Below are positions 17,407-26,039 of a DNA stretch of 64,000 nucleotides, in pieces. A model generated the notes under the pieces. The model made no database searches. It saw only the letters and a program-made list of their open reading frames with translations, and was not told where the DNA came from. The stretch spans positions 1 to 64,000 of the forward strand of contig NZ_JBQHTK010000013.1 of NCBI RefSeq assembly GCF_052065755.1, read 5' to 3'. The DNA is from Allocoprococcus sp004560705 (GTDB taxonomy: Bacteria; Bacillota; Clostridia; Lachnospirales; Lachnospiraceae). Every line of letters begins with the position of its first letter. Within the stretch, counting starts at the first letter, position 1. The position numbers and the translations under genes were made by a program.

Positions 17407-17826
17407 TTACGCCAGATTCGTCGGGCCAAATCCCTGCGGGAGCAGTTCTTTCAGTGTAAATATTTCATACTGCTCTTTACCGGTCGCCAGAATGATCTGA
17501 AAGGTTTCCGGGTCACAGAATTCCATCATGACCTGACGGCAGACGCCGCAGGGAGCCGCGTATTCTGTCAGGACTCCATCTTTTCCTCCCACAATACAGA
17601 TTGCCCGAAACTCCCGCTCGCCTTCACTTACCGCCTTAAAAAATGCTGTCCGCTCTGCACAGTTTGTCGGAGTGAAAGCTGCATTTTCGATATTGCATCC
17701 TGTATAAAACTTTCCATCCTTCGTAAGCAGCGCCGCTCCGACTTTGAAGCCGGAATACGGTGTATAAGAATATTGAAGCTGACCGATTGCCAGTTCAATC
17801 ATCTCTTCTGCCAGTTTTTTGTCCAT
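17407..17826 (-). CDS. cdd: Cytidine deaminase
   Basis: A 139-residue homotetrameric-type cytidine deaminase. Zinc-site motifs are GCNIENAAFTPTNCAERTAFFKA and APCGVCRQVMMEF, with Cys ligands and the catalytic Glu in CAER. It converts cytidine and deoxycytidine to uridine forms for the uridine phosphorylase of the same operon. Spacing of 19 bases to deoC and an AGGTG site before the ATG support co-expression. Confidence 0.95.
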   Translation of the reverse strand: MDKKLAEEMIELAIGQLQYSYTPYSGFKVGAALLTKDGKFYTGCNIENAAFTPTNCAERTAFFKAVSEGEREFRAICIVGGKDGVLTEYAAPCGVCRQVMMEFCDPETFQIILATGKEQYEIFTLKELLPQGFGPTNLA

Positions 17827-17845
17827 CTGCGAACACCTCCATCTC

Positions 17846-18511
17846 TTAATATCCGGATGCCTCCTCGCTCTTCACGATCTTAACGATCCGGCTTGTTCCA
17901 AGCCGGTCTGCTCCCAGCGCCAGAAACTTCTGTGCATCATCCAGAGAGGAAATTCCCCCTGCTGCCTTCATCTTCACATTCGGACCGATATGTTCTGAGA
18001 AAAGCTGAATATCTTCAAAGGTTGCTCCTGCCTTCGAAAATCCGGTGGATGTCTTAATATAGTCTGCCCCGACTTTTGTCACGATCTCGCACATTTTTAT
18101 TTTTTCTTCATCCGTCAGAAGGCAGGTCTCGATAATGACCTTCAGAATCTTCTCACCGCAGGCTGCTTTCAGCGTACGGATTTCTTCTTCGATAAGATCG
18201 TACTTCTGATCCTTCAGCCACCCGATGTTGATCACCATATCAATCTCCGATGCGCCGTTCGCAATCGCGTCCTTTGTCTCGAATTCCTTCGTCTTCGTCG
18301 TCATATATCCATTCGGGAATCCGATGACGGTGCAGACCGCCTTCTTCCCTTTAACATATTCACTCGCCTGCTTAACATAGCTTGGTGGGATACATACCGA
18401 TGCTGTTCCATATTTTACAGCATCGTCGCAGATCTGCCTGATCTCCTCCCATGTAGCCTGCTGAAGCAGCAGAGTATGATCTACATGTTTTAAAATTTCC
18501 TTTACATCCAT
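17846..18511 (-). CDS. deoC: Deoxyribose-phosphate aldolase
   Basis: A 221-residue class I aldolase that cleaves 2-deoxyribose 5-phosphate into glyceraldehyde 3-phosphate and acetaldehyde. Motifs: HVDHTLL at the start, VCTVIGFPNG, EIDMVINIG, VIIETCLL and GADYIKTSTGFSKAGAT with the Schiff-base Lys, then KAAGGI. It completes the route from deoxynucleosides to central metabolism with the adjacent deoB. Confidence 0.95.
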   Translation of the reverse strand: MDVKEILKHVDHTLLLQQATWEEIRQICDDAVKYGTASVCIPPSYVKQASEYVKGKKAVCTVIGFPNGYMTTKTKEFETKDAIANGASEIDMVINIGWLKDQKYDLIEEEIRTLKAACGEKILKVIIETCLLTDEEKIKMCEIVTKVGADYIKTSTGFSKAGATFEDIQLFSEHIGPNVKMKAAGGISSLDDAQKFLALGADRLGTSRIVKIVKSEEASGY

Positions 18512-18534
18512 ATCCTGTTTCTCCTGTTATTCTG

Positions 18535-19320
18535 TTATTCTGTTATTCTTCCATCTTCCCGGATCAGGCTGCGGATTGCCTCCACTGCCACCCGAATCGC
18601 CATATCGGTATCGTGCACGACCGGATTCTCCAATCCAAGCTTTTCCCGTTCCTGATTTGCCACTACAAGGAAGCAGGAGCCTGCCCGAACATGCAGGCTG
18701 CTCGCCACGACAAACATCGCAGCCGATTCCATCTCGGATGCCAGACATCCCAGACGTTTCCATGCTTCCCATTTGTTCAGGAGTTCATAGCTGACCGGCT
18801 TCACCTCCGGCTCATGCTGTCCGTAAAAAGCATCCTTGCACTGTACCACACCTACATGGAACGGAAAACCTTTTTTCTTTGCCGCCTCCACGAGCGCGTT
18901 GGTCACATGCAGATCCGGTACTGCCGGAAATTCGATAGGCGCATATTCTTTGCTGGTGCCTTCCATGCGTATCGCCCCGGTTGCAACCACGATATCCCCG
19001 CTTTTCACGTCGGTCTGCATACCGCCGCAGGTTCCGATCCGGATAAAGGTATCTGCTCCGCAGCGGTACAGTTCCTCCATGGCAATGGATGCAGAAGGCC
19101 CGCCGATTCCAGTCGAAGTCACACTCACTTTCACGCCGTCCAGTGTACCGGTATAGGTCACAAATTCCCGGTTATCGGCGATCAAAACCGGATCCTCAAA
19201 ATACTGTGCGATCTTCACGCACCGTTTCGGATCTCCCGGCATGATCACATATCGGCCGACTTCTCCCTGCGCCACCTGTATATGATATTGTCTGCTCGCA
19301 TCTTCTGAATAATTCTTCAT
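18535..19320 (-). CDS. udp: Uridine phosphorylase
   Basis: A 261-residue hexameric NP-I family nucleoside phosphorylase. Motifs: YVIMPGDPKRC at the phosphate loop, STGIGGPSASIAMEEL, RIGTCGGMQ and ASEMESAAMFVVAS for ribose binding. Uridine is favoured by the overall Udp-like sequence and by the presence of a separate purine enzyme in this operon. The ATG at 19320 has AGGAGAG upstream and matches the family start; an in-frame extension to 19416 would run into the permease gene. Confidence 0.88.
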   Translation of the reverse strand: MKNYSEDASRQYHIQVAQGEVGRYVIMPGDPKRCVKIAQYFEDPVLIADNREFVTYTGTLDGVKVSVTSTGIGGPSASIAMEELYRCGADTFIRIGTCGGMQTDVKSGDIVVATGAIRMEGTSKEYAPIEFPAVPDLHVTNALVEAAKKKGFPFHVGVVQCKDAFYGQHEPEVKPVSYELLNKWEAWKRLGCLASEMESAAMFVVASSLHVRAGSCFLVVANQEREKLGLENPVVHDTDMAIRVAVEAIRSLIREDGRITE

Positions 19321-19339
19321 GTAAATCAAGCTCTCCTTT

Positions 19340-20281
19340 CTAACGTGCACCTTTGTCGTACGGGATTCCTTCCGCTTTCGGTGCCCTGGATTTCTTCGAA
19401 ACAAATACCAGCACAACCAGAGATATAATATATGGAAGCATGTTATACACCGTGCTCGGCAGCTTCAGCGCTACCAGAAGATCAAATCCTGTATAAACAT
19501 TGGAAAGCGCACGGAACAATCCGAACAAGAGCGCTGCAAGTCCGATATTGACCGGTTTCCACTGTCCGAAGATCATAACTGCCAGAGCCAGGAATCCGAA
19601 GCCCGCAACACCATTTTCAAATTTCCATTCACTGACACCTGCGGTGATATACACCAGACCGCCAAGTCCGCCAAGAGCACCGGAGATCAGAACGCCCGCA
19701 TACCGCATTTTATATACATTGATTCCCACCGAATCCGCTGCCTGTGGATGTTCGCCACATGCGCAGAGTCTAAGACCGAATTTTGTCTTATAGAGAACCA
19801 CATATGCCGCGATCAGCACCAGCAGTGCGATCAGCATAAACCAGTTAAATTCAAATTTCCCGATATTTACAATAAACGCTTTCTTCGCATGTCCATAGGC
19901 AACCGTTGAAGATACATTATCTGCATTTTCCGCCGTATTGATTGCTCTTACAAGTACAACCGCAACCGCCGGTCCCAGAAGGTTCAGCGCAGTTCCAACC
20001 AGCGTCTGGTCTGCCTTAAACCGGATCGCCGCAACGCCAAGAAGCAGAGAGAAAATCATTCCGATCACCACACTGGCCAGGATTACAAGCAGAATCACAG
20101 CCGGAGCTGCTGTCCCTGACGGAAGGAATTTCATCATGAGCGCCCCGCCAAGTGCTCCCATAACCATGATGCCTTCCAGACCGATATTGATAACACCACT
20201 ATGTTCGGAGAAACAACCTCCAAGTGCCACCAGCACCAGAACAGAAGCAAATATTAATGTATACTGAATCAATAACAACAT
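19340..20281 (-). CDS. nupQ: Nucleoside ABC transporter permease (NupQ/BmpD type)
   Basis: A 313-residue inner permease of the BPD_transp_2 family with about nine or ten membrane helices. It has the GLEGIMVMGALGGALM start typical of the second nucleoside permease and the loop LRLCACGEHPQAADSVGI. Together with the larger permease, the duplicated ATPase and the BMP lipoprotein it should form a guanosine/uridine-type importer like NupNOPQ of Bacillus. Its ATG shares one base with the stop of the upstream permease (TAATG). Confidence 0.9.
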   Translation of the reverse strand: MLLLIQYTLIFASVLVLVALGGCFSEHSGVINIGLEGIMVMGALGGALMMKFLPSGTAAPAVILLVILASVVIGMIFSLLLGVAAIRFKADQTLVGTALNLLGPAVAVVLVRAINTAENADNVSSTVAYGHAKKAFIVNIGKFEFNWFMLIALLVLIAAYVVLYKTKFGLRLCACGEHPQAADSVGINVYKMRYAGVLISGALGGLGGLVYITAGVSEWKFENGVAGFGFLALAVMIFGQWKPVNIGLAALLFGLFRALSNVYTGFDLLVALKLPSTVYNMLPYIISLVVLVFVSKKSRAPKAEGIPYDKGAR

Positions 20282-21420
20282 TATGCTTCGCCTCCTTCCT
20301 GTTCTTTTGCGGCGCGCTTTTCATCCCGCTTGTCCAGATATCTGTTAAGCCAGATTTTGAAGAAAAGCACAAAGCCGCACATGTAAATGATGAATGCCGA
20401 AATCAGATCCGAAATCTGCGAACAGTACATCGTCTTATCCACATAGGTTCCACCGCTGGTAATATGCTGGATAAAATAAGATGAGAATATCGTTCCGATC
20501 GGATTCAGTCCGCCGAGGAACGCAGCCGCTATTCCGTTAAATCCCATAGCCGGAACACTGGTCTGCTGTACCATCCACTGCTCGATCCCACTCAGATAGA
20601 AGATCCCCGCTCCGAGCCCCGCAAGTCCTCCTGCGATCATCATCGTCAGGATCGTATTGCTCTTCTCATGCATACCGCAGTATTTCGCAGCCTGCTTGTT
20701 CAGACCGGTAGCTTTAAGCTCATATCCGAATTTCGTCTTCTCCATAACGATCCACACTACGATTGCGATGAGCACCGAAAACACGATTCCGATCGTCACG
20801 AACTGATTGTTGGAAAACAATTTATCCAGTCCCATCGTCGGAAGCAGCGCATCCTTATTCACACTGGAAAGCGGCCGCGTATACGGCGTGGACTGCTCTT
20901 TTACACCAGTCAAAAGCATATTCACACAGTAAAGCGAGGTCCAGTTCAGCATGATACAGGAAATAACTTCATTTACATTAAAATATGCTTTCAACGCACC
21001 GGAAATCCCCCCGACAATTGCCGCCGCAAGCATGGCCGCAAGCAGGCATATATACCATGGCATATCGAATTTCAATCCGAAATAGAGACAGGCGCCGGCA
21101 CCAACTACATACTGACCGGCCGCACCGATATTAAATAATCCCACTTTATATGCAAAAAGTACCGATAATGCACACATTAAAAGTGCTGAAGCCTTTACCA
21201 GTGTCGTTCCCAGATATTTTTTTGCCGCCACCGCACTCGGATAATATAAAAAGTTCTTCAAAATAGCAACAATTGCTTTTCCTGCCCCTTTCGGGTTGAT
21301 GATCAGAAGTACAATATAGCCGATCAGGAGACCAATGATAATACAGAGCAATGACGCCAGAATTGTCTGAAAACCGTTGTTCCTTAAAATACTTTGCTTC
21401 TTTTTCGGTTTCTTATCCAT
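20281..21420 (-). CDS. nupP: Nucleoside ABC transporter permease (NupP/BmpC type)
   Basis: A 379-residue permease with the extended N-terminus that marks the first of the two permeases in these importers. It contains LFNIGAAGQYVVGAGA, the conserved cytoplasmic loop YELKATGLNKQAAKYCGM and about ten hydrophobic segments. The C-terminus is charged (DKRDEKRAAKEQ). It lies three bases after the ATPase gene. Confidence 0.9.
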   Translation of the reverse strand: MDKKPKKKQSILRNNGFQTILASLLCIIIGLLIGYIVLLIINPKGAGKAIVAILKNFLYYPSAVAAKKYLGTTLVKASALLMCALSVLFAYKVGLFNIGAAGQYVVGAGACLYFGLKFDMPWYICLLAAMLAAAIVGGISGALKAYFNVNEVISCIMLNWTSLYCVNMLLTGVKEQSTPYTRPLSSVNKDALLPTMGLDKLFSNNQFVTIGIVFSVLIAIVVWIVMEKTKFGYELKATGLNKQAAKYCGMHEKSNTILTMMIAGGLAGLGAGIFYLSGIEQWMVQQTSVPAMGFNGIAAAFLGGLNPIGTIFSSYFIQHITSGGTYVDKTMYCSQISDLISAFIIYMCGFVLFFKIWLNRYLDKRDEKRAAKEQEGGEA

Positions 21421-21423
21421 TGA

Positions 21424-22953
21424 TTATGCCTCCTTTCTCTTAGAACCGGCCATATAGAGTCCCAGTTCTTCCACCGTAACATGTTTCGGATCGAATTCCC
21501 CTACGATTTCCCCTTCGTACATAACCAGAATTCTGTCCGAAACATTCATAACCTCATCCAGTTCCAGGCTTATGAGCAGAACGCCTTTCCCGGCATCTCT
21601 TTGTGCCACCAGTTCTTTATGCACATTCTCAATCGCTCCTACATCCAGTCCGCGGGTTGGCTGTACCGCTACCAGAAGTTCCGGATTCTTATCGATCTCC
21701 CGGGCTATGATCGCCTTCTGCTGATTGCCGCCGGACATGGATCTGGCTTTCGTGACCGGTCCCTGACCGGAACGGATGTCGTACTGTTCGATCAGATGCT
21801 CTGCATACTCTCTTATTTCTTTCCGTTTCAAAAATCCAAATTTGCTCGTGAACTGTGGTTCGAAATATCTCTGAAGAATCAGGTTGTACTCCAGAGAATA
21901 ATCCAGAACCAGCCCATGTTTATGACGGTCTTCCGGGATATGGCTCATACCGGAAGTCAGACGTTTCCGAATCGGCATATGAGTGATATCCACCCCGTTC
22001 AGGGTGATCGTACCGCCGGTCACCGGTTCGAGTCCGGTAAGCCCATAGACAAATTCAGTCTGACCGTTTCCATCGATTCCTGCAATGCAGACGATCTCAC
22101 CTCTTCGAACCTGCAAAGATACCTGATTGACTGCATTATTCTTATGCCGCTTTGATGCCACCGTCATTCCCTGAATATCAAGTAATACTTCCTTCGGTTC
22201 AGCCGGCTTCTTTTCTACTACAAAATTAACATCCCGGCCTACCATCATCGCAGAAAGCTTCTCCGGTGTCGTGTCTTTGATATCTACCGTACCAATATAT
22301 TTTCCTTTTCTCAGTACACTGCAGCGGTCTGCCACCTGCATAATCTCGGCAAGCTTATGAGTAATGAAAAGAATACTCTTTCCTTCTGCAGCCAGATTTT
22401 TCATGATCGTCATCAACTCCTGGATCTCCTGCGGTGTCAGCACAGCAGTCGGCTCGTCGAAGATCAGAATCTCATTGTCACGATACAGCATTTTCAGAAT
22501 CTCTGTTCGCTGCTGCATACCAACGGTAATATCCTCGACCAGTGCATCCGGATCCACTGAAAGTCCATACCGCTCCGAAAGTTCCATAACCTTCTTTCTT
22601 GCCTCGGCTTTCTGAAGAAAACCTCCCTTGGTGGTCTCCACCCCCAGAATGATATTATCCAGAACGCTGAAACACTCAACCAGTTTAAAATGCTGATGCA
22701 CCATTCCGATTCCCAGATCATTAGCATCATTCGGATCGTTAATGGTAACTTTCTTCCCGTCTTTGTGAATCTCGCCCTCCTCCGGCTGATAAAGACCAAA
22801 GAGTACGCTCATTAATGTGGACTTTCCTGCACCATTTTCTCCCAACAAAGCATGAATCTCACCTTTTTTCAACTGTAAAGTAATATTATCGTTTGCAATG
22901 ATTCCCGGAAAACGCTTCGTAATATTCAGCATCTCAATTGCATACTCTCCCAT
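21424..22953 (-). CDS. nupO: Nucleoside ABC transporter ATP-binding protein, two domains
   Basis: A 509-residue protein with two fused ABC domains, as in sugar/nucleoside importers. Domain 1 has Walker A GENGAGKST near residue 39 and Walker B ILIFDEPTAVL. Domain 2 has the usual degenerate Walker A (GIDGNGQTEF) and the signature SGGNQQKAIIARE. It energises uptake through the two permeases. The gap to the BMP gene holds a G+C-rich hairpin that may lower its expression relative to the binding protein. Confidence 0.92.
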   Translation of the reverse strand: MGEYAIEMLNITKRFPGIIANDNITLQLKKGEIHALLGENGAGKSTLMSVLFGLYQPEEGEIHKDGKKVTINDPNDANDLGIGMVHQHFKLVECFSVLDNIILGVETTKGGFLQKAEARKKVMELSERYGLSVDPDALVEDITVGMQQRTEILKMLYRDNEILIFDEPTAVLTPQEIQELMTIMKNLAAEGKSILFITHKLAEIMQVADRCSVLRKGKYIGTVDIKDTTPEKLSAMMVGRDVNFVVEKKPAEPKEVLLDIQGMTVASKRHKNNAVNQVSLQVRRGEIVCIAGIDGNGQTEFVYGLTGLEPVTGGTITLNGVDITHMPIRKRLTSGMSHIPEDRHKHGLVLDYSLEYNLILQRYFEPQFTSKFGFLKRKEIREYAEHLIEQYDIRSGQGPVTKARSMSGGNQQKAIIAREIDKNPELLVAVQPTRGLDVGAIENVHKELVAQRDAGKGVLLISLELDEVMNVSDRILVMYEGEIVGEFDPKHVTVEELGLYMAGSKRKEA

Positions 22954-22997
22954 CCTTTACACACCTCCTGTCATTGATTATCCTTTCCCTATTTTAA

Positions 22998-23025
22998 AAG
23001 GGAGCGGACCACCGCCCACTCCCCT
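22998..23025 (-). terminator. Attenuating hairpin between the BMP and ATPase genes
   Basis: On the minus strand GGGAG...CGG pairs with CCGCTCCC across a short loop and is followed by TTTTAAAAT. It lies 18 bases after the BMP stop and is a plausible partial terminator or 3' mRNA stabiliser, giving more binding protein than ATPase. Confidence 0.55.
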
Positions 23026-23042
23026 TGCAGTTTCAGTTACAT

Positions 23043-24239
23043 TTATTTAATGCTGCCGTAGTCATTAACTTTGATTGTCGTTGCCGGCATTGCCGTAATA
23101 TCATTGGATACGGTAATTTCTCCAGAGTACATTGACTTCACGAGTGTGCGATAATCATCCTCTGTAAATCCGTCGCCCCACTGTGTGCTTTCAAGCGGAA
23201 GCTGAACATAGTTTTCTTCCGGATTTTCGGAAACCAGACCAAGATTATCGATCTTGCCTGCGTAGTCACTCCATTTGCCACCCTTAATATCTGTAAGAAC
23301 CGTATTAACCGTTGCAGCAAGTCCCTTCATAGCAGAAGTAACTGTGATTCCTTCGCCGTATGCATCAATCGTAGGAGCCTGATCAGAGTCAACACCAATC
23401 ACTTTACCTCCGGTCTTCACTGCTGCTTCGACTGCGGATGTCCAGATACCGCCGCCGCAGGCAAATACGATTTCCACATTCTTTGATCCATACCAGGTAT
23501 CCATGTAAGCTGTGATATCAGCATCGCCATAGAACTGTCCACCGCATACATACTCGATTTCAATCTGATCTGCGATTCCAAGTTCTTCTGCCGCAGCGTT
23601 AGCTCCCTGCACATATCCGTATCCGAAACGTGTAACCGCCGGCACTGCCATACCGCCGAGGAATCCAAGGTGCTTATAACCTAATTTAACAGCTGCGTAT
23701 CCTGCCATATATCCGGAAAGTTCCTCCTGATAGGTACAGCAGTAAACATTATCTGTGTTATAGTAATCTGCTACGTTGTAGTCGTCCGGATTGTAAGTGT
23801 ATCCTTCTCCAACGCCCTTCTCACAGATATCTCCTGCTCCAACATCCAATGCAACAAATTTTACATCCGGATAGTTTTCAGACTGAGCAACTACCGTTCC
23901 TGCGAACATATATCCCGGCATAACAACGACATTTGCGCCATCAGCCACTGCCTGATCTACACTTGCGTTTCGCGCTTCATCCGAATCGCTCTCCGGCTTG
24001 TAGTAATTGAATTCCACATCGTTCTTTTCGCTCCAGGCTTTACAGCTCTCATATGTTGTCTGATTAAAGCTCTGATCTGTAATATCTCCGGAGTCGGTGA
24101 TCATGGCAATCTGCATGTTTTCACCGGAAGTATCCTCTTTCTTTCCTCCGTCTGTACTACTGTCTGATGAGCCGCCGCATGCTGCCAGTGAAAATGCCAT
24201 CATACCTGCAAGTAACACTGCAATAAGTCTCTTTTTCAT
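23043..24239 (-). CDS. nupN: BMP family nucleoside-binding lipoprotein
   Basis: A 398-residue lipoprotein. The signal peptide ends in the lipobox SLAACGG, so the mature protein starts at a lipidated Cys near residue 21. The body is a BMP/PnrA-type binding protein: IAMITDSGDITDQSFNQTTYE, VVMPGYMFAG, LGFLGGMAVPAVTRFGYGY and VIGVDSDQ. It captures nucleosides outside the membrane for the importer encoded by the next three genes. It is the first gene of the salvage operon. Confidence 0.93.
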   Translation of the reverse strand: MKKRLIAVLLAGMMAFSLAACGGSSDSSTDGGKKEDTSGENMQIAMITDSGDITDQSFNQTTYESCKAWSEKNDVEFNYYKPESDSDEARNASVDQAVADGANVVVMPGYMFAGTVVAQSENYPDVKFVALDVGAGDICEKGVGEGYTYNPDDYNVADYYNTDNVYCCTYQEELSGYMAGYAAVKLGYKHLGFLGGMAVPAVTRFGYGYVQGANAAAEELGIADQIEIEYVCGGQFYGDADITAYMDTWYGSKNVEIVFACGGGIWTSAVEAAVKTGGKVIGVDSDQAPTIDAYGEGITVTSAMKGLAATVNTVLTDIKGGKWSDYAGKIDNLGLVSENPEENYVQLPLESTQWGDGFTEDDYRTLVKSMYSGEITVSNDITAMPATTIKVNDYGSIK

Positions 24240-24340
24240 AAAAACAGTTCCTCCTTCTTATTCATTGTTATTTTTGCCCTTTTGTCTTTCTTTATTCCGG
24301 TATCAGAAACACCCGGAACTGACAATCTTGTAGTAATTAT

Positions 24341-24350
24341 GACATATGTC
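24341..24350. promoter_or_regulatory. Palindrome GACATATGTC, candidate operator
   Basis: A perfect 10-base palindrome falls at the expected transcription start of the nucleoside operon, directly after the -10 box. A repressor bound here would block initiation. No protein is assigned. Confidence 0.35.
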
Positions 24351-24358
24351 TCGATAAT

Positions 24359-24387
24359 ATCATAGGACTTGAGTCTCTTTTTTTGAA
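24359..24387 (-). promoter_or_regulatory. Candidate promoter of the nucleoside operon
   Basis: On the minus strand TTCAAA, a 17-base spacer and TATGAT lie about 120 bases ahead of the BMP start codon. The -10 is good, the -35 is weak. The rest of 24240-24596 holds a small hairpin (TTCCGG/CCGGAA near 24294-24318) and the spoVG terminator. Confidence 0.45.
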
Positions 24388-24544
24388 AATATTTTGCATT
24401 TTGTCGCAAATAGACATTTTTCCGCTTTGTTATTTATGCATTTTTTACAGTTCGTTTTTTAACCAAAAAGGATTTTGTCCCTTTTTGGAACTATCAACGC
24501 TTCTAACTTAAAAGGGCCGCCGAACCTCTTTGGAATATACATGG

Positions 24545-24573
24545 CAAAAAGCGGACAGCTTACGCTGTCCACT
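24545..24573 (-). terminator. Terminator of spoVG
   Basis: Perfect stem GGACAGC/GCTGTCC with a GTAA loop, then a TTTTTG tail on the minus strand, 24 bases past the spoVG stop. Confidence 0.85.
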
Positions 24574-24596
24574 TTCCCCTTAATGACAAATTTGCT

Positions 24597-24872
24597 CTAT
24601 TCTTCTGCATCGTCTGCCTGTAATACTTCTTCGTATTTTTCAAGAATCAGTTTCTGAATACGCTCTCTCGTCCCGGAATTAATCGGATGTGCGATATCAC
24701 GATATTCTCCATCCATCGCTTTCTTACTTGGCATTGCGATGAAAAGTCCTTTTTCGCCTTCAATTACTTTGATGTCATGAACAACAAACTCTTCATCCAT
24801 TGTAATTGACACAACTGCTTTTAACTTTCCTTCCTTCGCTACCTTCCTCACGCGTACATCTGTGATTTGCAT
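24597..24872 (-). CDS. spoVG: SpoVG regulator
   Basis: A 91-residue SpoVG protein, a small nucleic-acid-binding regulator tied to sporulation and cell-envelope genes in Firmicutes. It has the standard opening MQITDVRVRK and the core VHDIKVIEGEKGLFIAMPSKK followed by YRDIAHPINSGTRERI. The family is normally 84-97 residues. It lies 48 bases downstream of glgD on the same strand and has its own terminator. Confidence 0.95.
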   Translation of the reverse strand: MQITDVRVRKVAKEGKLKAVVSITMDEEFVVHDIKVIEGEKGLFIAMPSKKAMDGEYRDIAHPINSGTRERIQKLILEKYEEVLQADDAEE

Positions 24873-24920
24873 TTTTCTAGCCCCTTTCTCCAGTAATGCA
24901 TACGACTAACCCTCTGGTCC

Positions 24921-26039
24921 TTATAATGCATACCTCTCGTTCTTTTCTACTACTACCTTCACACCATTTTCTCCAACGTGGCGCGTATTTGCCCGAATTG
25001 TGTCGCGACTTTCTACGATACAGTTTTCTATGTATGTATTATCCCCCAGATAAACATCATTCAGAATGATCGAATTCTTAATCACACAATTATTTCCGAC
25101 AAATGCTTTCTTAAACAGAATGGAATTTTCCACTGTACCGTTGATGATACATCCGCTGGAAATCAGACTGTTCTTCACAACGGATCCCGGGTTATACTTT
25201 GCCGGCGGCAAATCTGTAACTTTTGAATAAATATCTGGGTGTTGTTTAAAGAAATAATTTCTTACTTCCGGTTTCAGGAAATCCATATTCGTCTTATAAT
25301 AAGCATCTACTGTTGAAATATTGCTCCAGTAGCTATTTATTTTATAACCGTATATCTTCTTCAGATTCTTGTATCTGATCAGGATATCCGTTACAAAATC
25401 ATGTCTCTCTTCTTCGGCGCTCCGTTCAATCAGTTCAATGAGCTGCCTTCTGCGGATCACATAAATTCCGGTCGAGATCGTCGTCGCATTCGTGATCATC
25501 GGCTTTTCTTCAAACTCCTGGATCCGCATAGTCTCGTCCATTTTGACCGTACCGAAACGTGTCGGATCCTCTCCCGGATCCAGATCCTTGCAAACCACTG
25601 TAATATCGGCCTTCTTAGCGATATGATATTCCAGCACTTTATTATAATCCAGTTTATAAACGGCATCACCGGACGTAATGATCACATACGGCTCATGACA
25701 CCTTTTCAGGAAATCGAGATTCTGGTAAATAGCATCCGCCGTTCCACGATACCAATATCCGTTATCCGCCGTTATGGTCGGCGTAAATACATAGAGTCCT
25801 CCCTGTTTTCTTCCGAAATCCCACCATTTGGAGGAATTCAGATGTTCGTTCAGTGAGCGGGCATTATACTGTGTCAATACTGCTACCTTCTGTATATGAG
25901 AATTCGACATACTGCTGAGTGCAAAGTCAATACACCGGTAGCTGCCTGCGATCGGCATCGCTGCCACCGCACGTTTCTGGGTAAGTTCACGCATCTTGTT
26001 GCTGTTTCCGCCCGCTAAAATAAGTCCTACCGCTTTCAT
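24921..26039 (-). CDS. glgD: Glucose-1-phosphate adenylyltransferase subunit GlgD
   Basis: A 372-residue non-catalytic-type partner of ADP-glucose pyrophosphorylase in glycogen synthesis. The nucleotidyltransferase domain opens with VGLILAGGNSNKMRELT, where the usual GGxGxRL motif is altered, as in GlgD proteins. The C-terminal left-handed beta helix has hexapeptide-like repeats (GSVVKNSLISSGCIINGTVENS). Its ATG overlaps the glgC stop by four bases. Confidence 0.93.
   Translation of the reverse strand: MKAVGLILAGGNSNKMRELTQKRAVAAMPIAGSYRCIDFALSSMSNSHIQKVAVLTQYNARSLNEHLNSSKWWDFGRKQGGLYVFTPTITADNGYWYRGTADAIYQNLDFLKRCHEPYVIITSGDAVYKLDYNKVLEYHIAKKADITVVCKDLDPGEDPTRFGTVKMDETMRIQEFEEKPMITNATTISTGIYVIRRRQLIELIERSAEEERHDFVTDILIRYKNLKKIYGYKINSYWSNISTVDAYYKTNMDFLKPEVRNYFFKQHPDIYSKVTDLPPAKYNPGSVVKNSLISSGCIINGTVENSILFKKAFVGNNCVIKNSIILNDVYLGDNTYIENCIVESRDTIRANTRHVGENGVKVVVEKNERYAL

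Noticed and set aside
24240..24450. Purine riboswitch ahead of the nucleoside operon
   Set aside because: Only one small hairpin (TTCCGG/CCGGAA) is visible; none of the conserved purine-aptamer loop sequences could be found on either strand.
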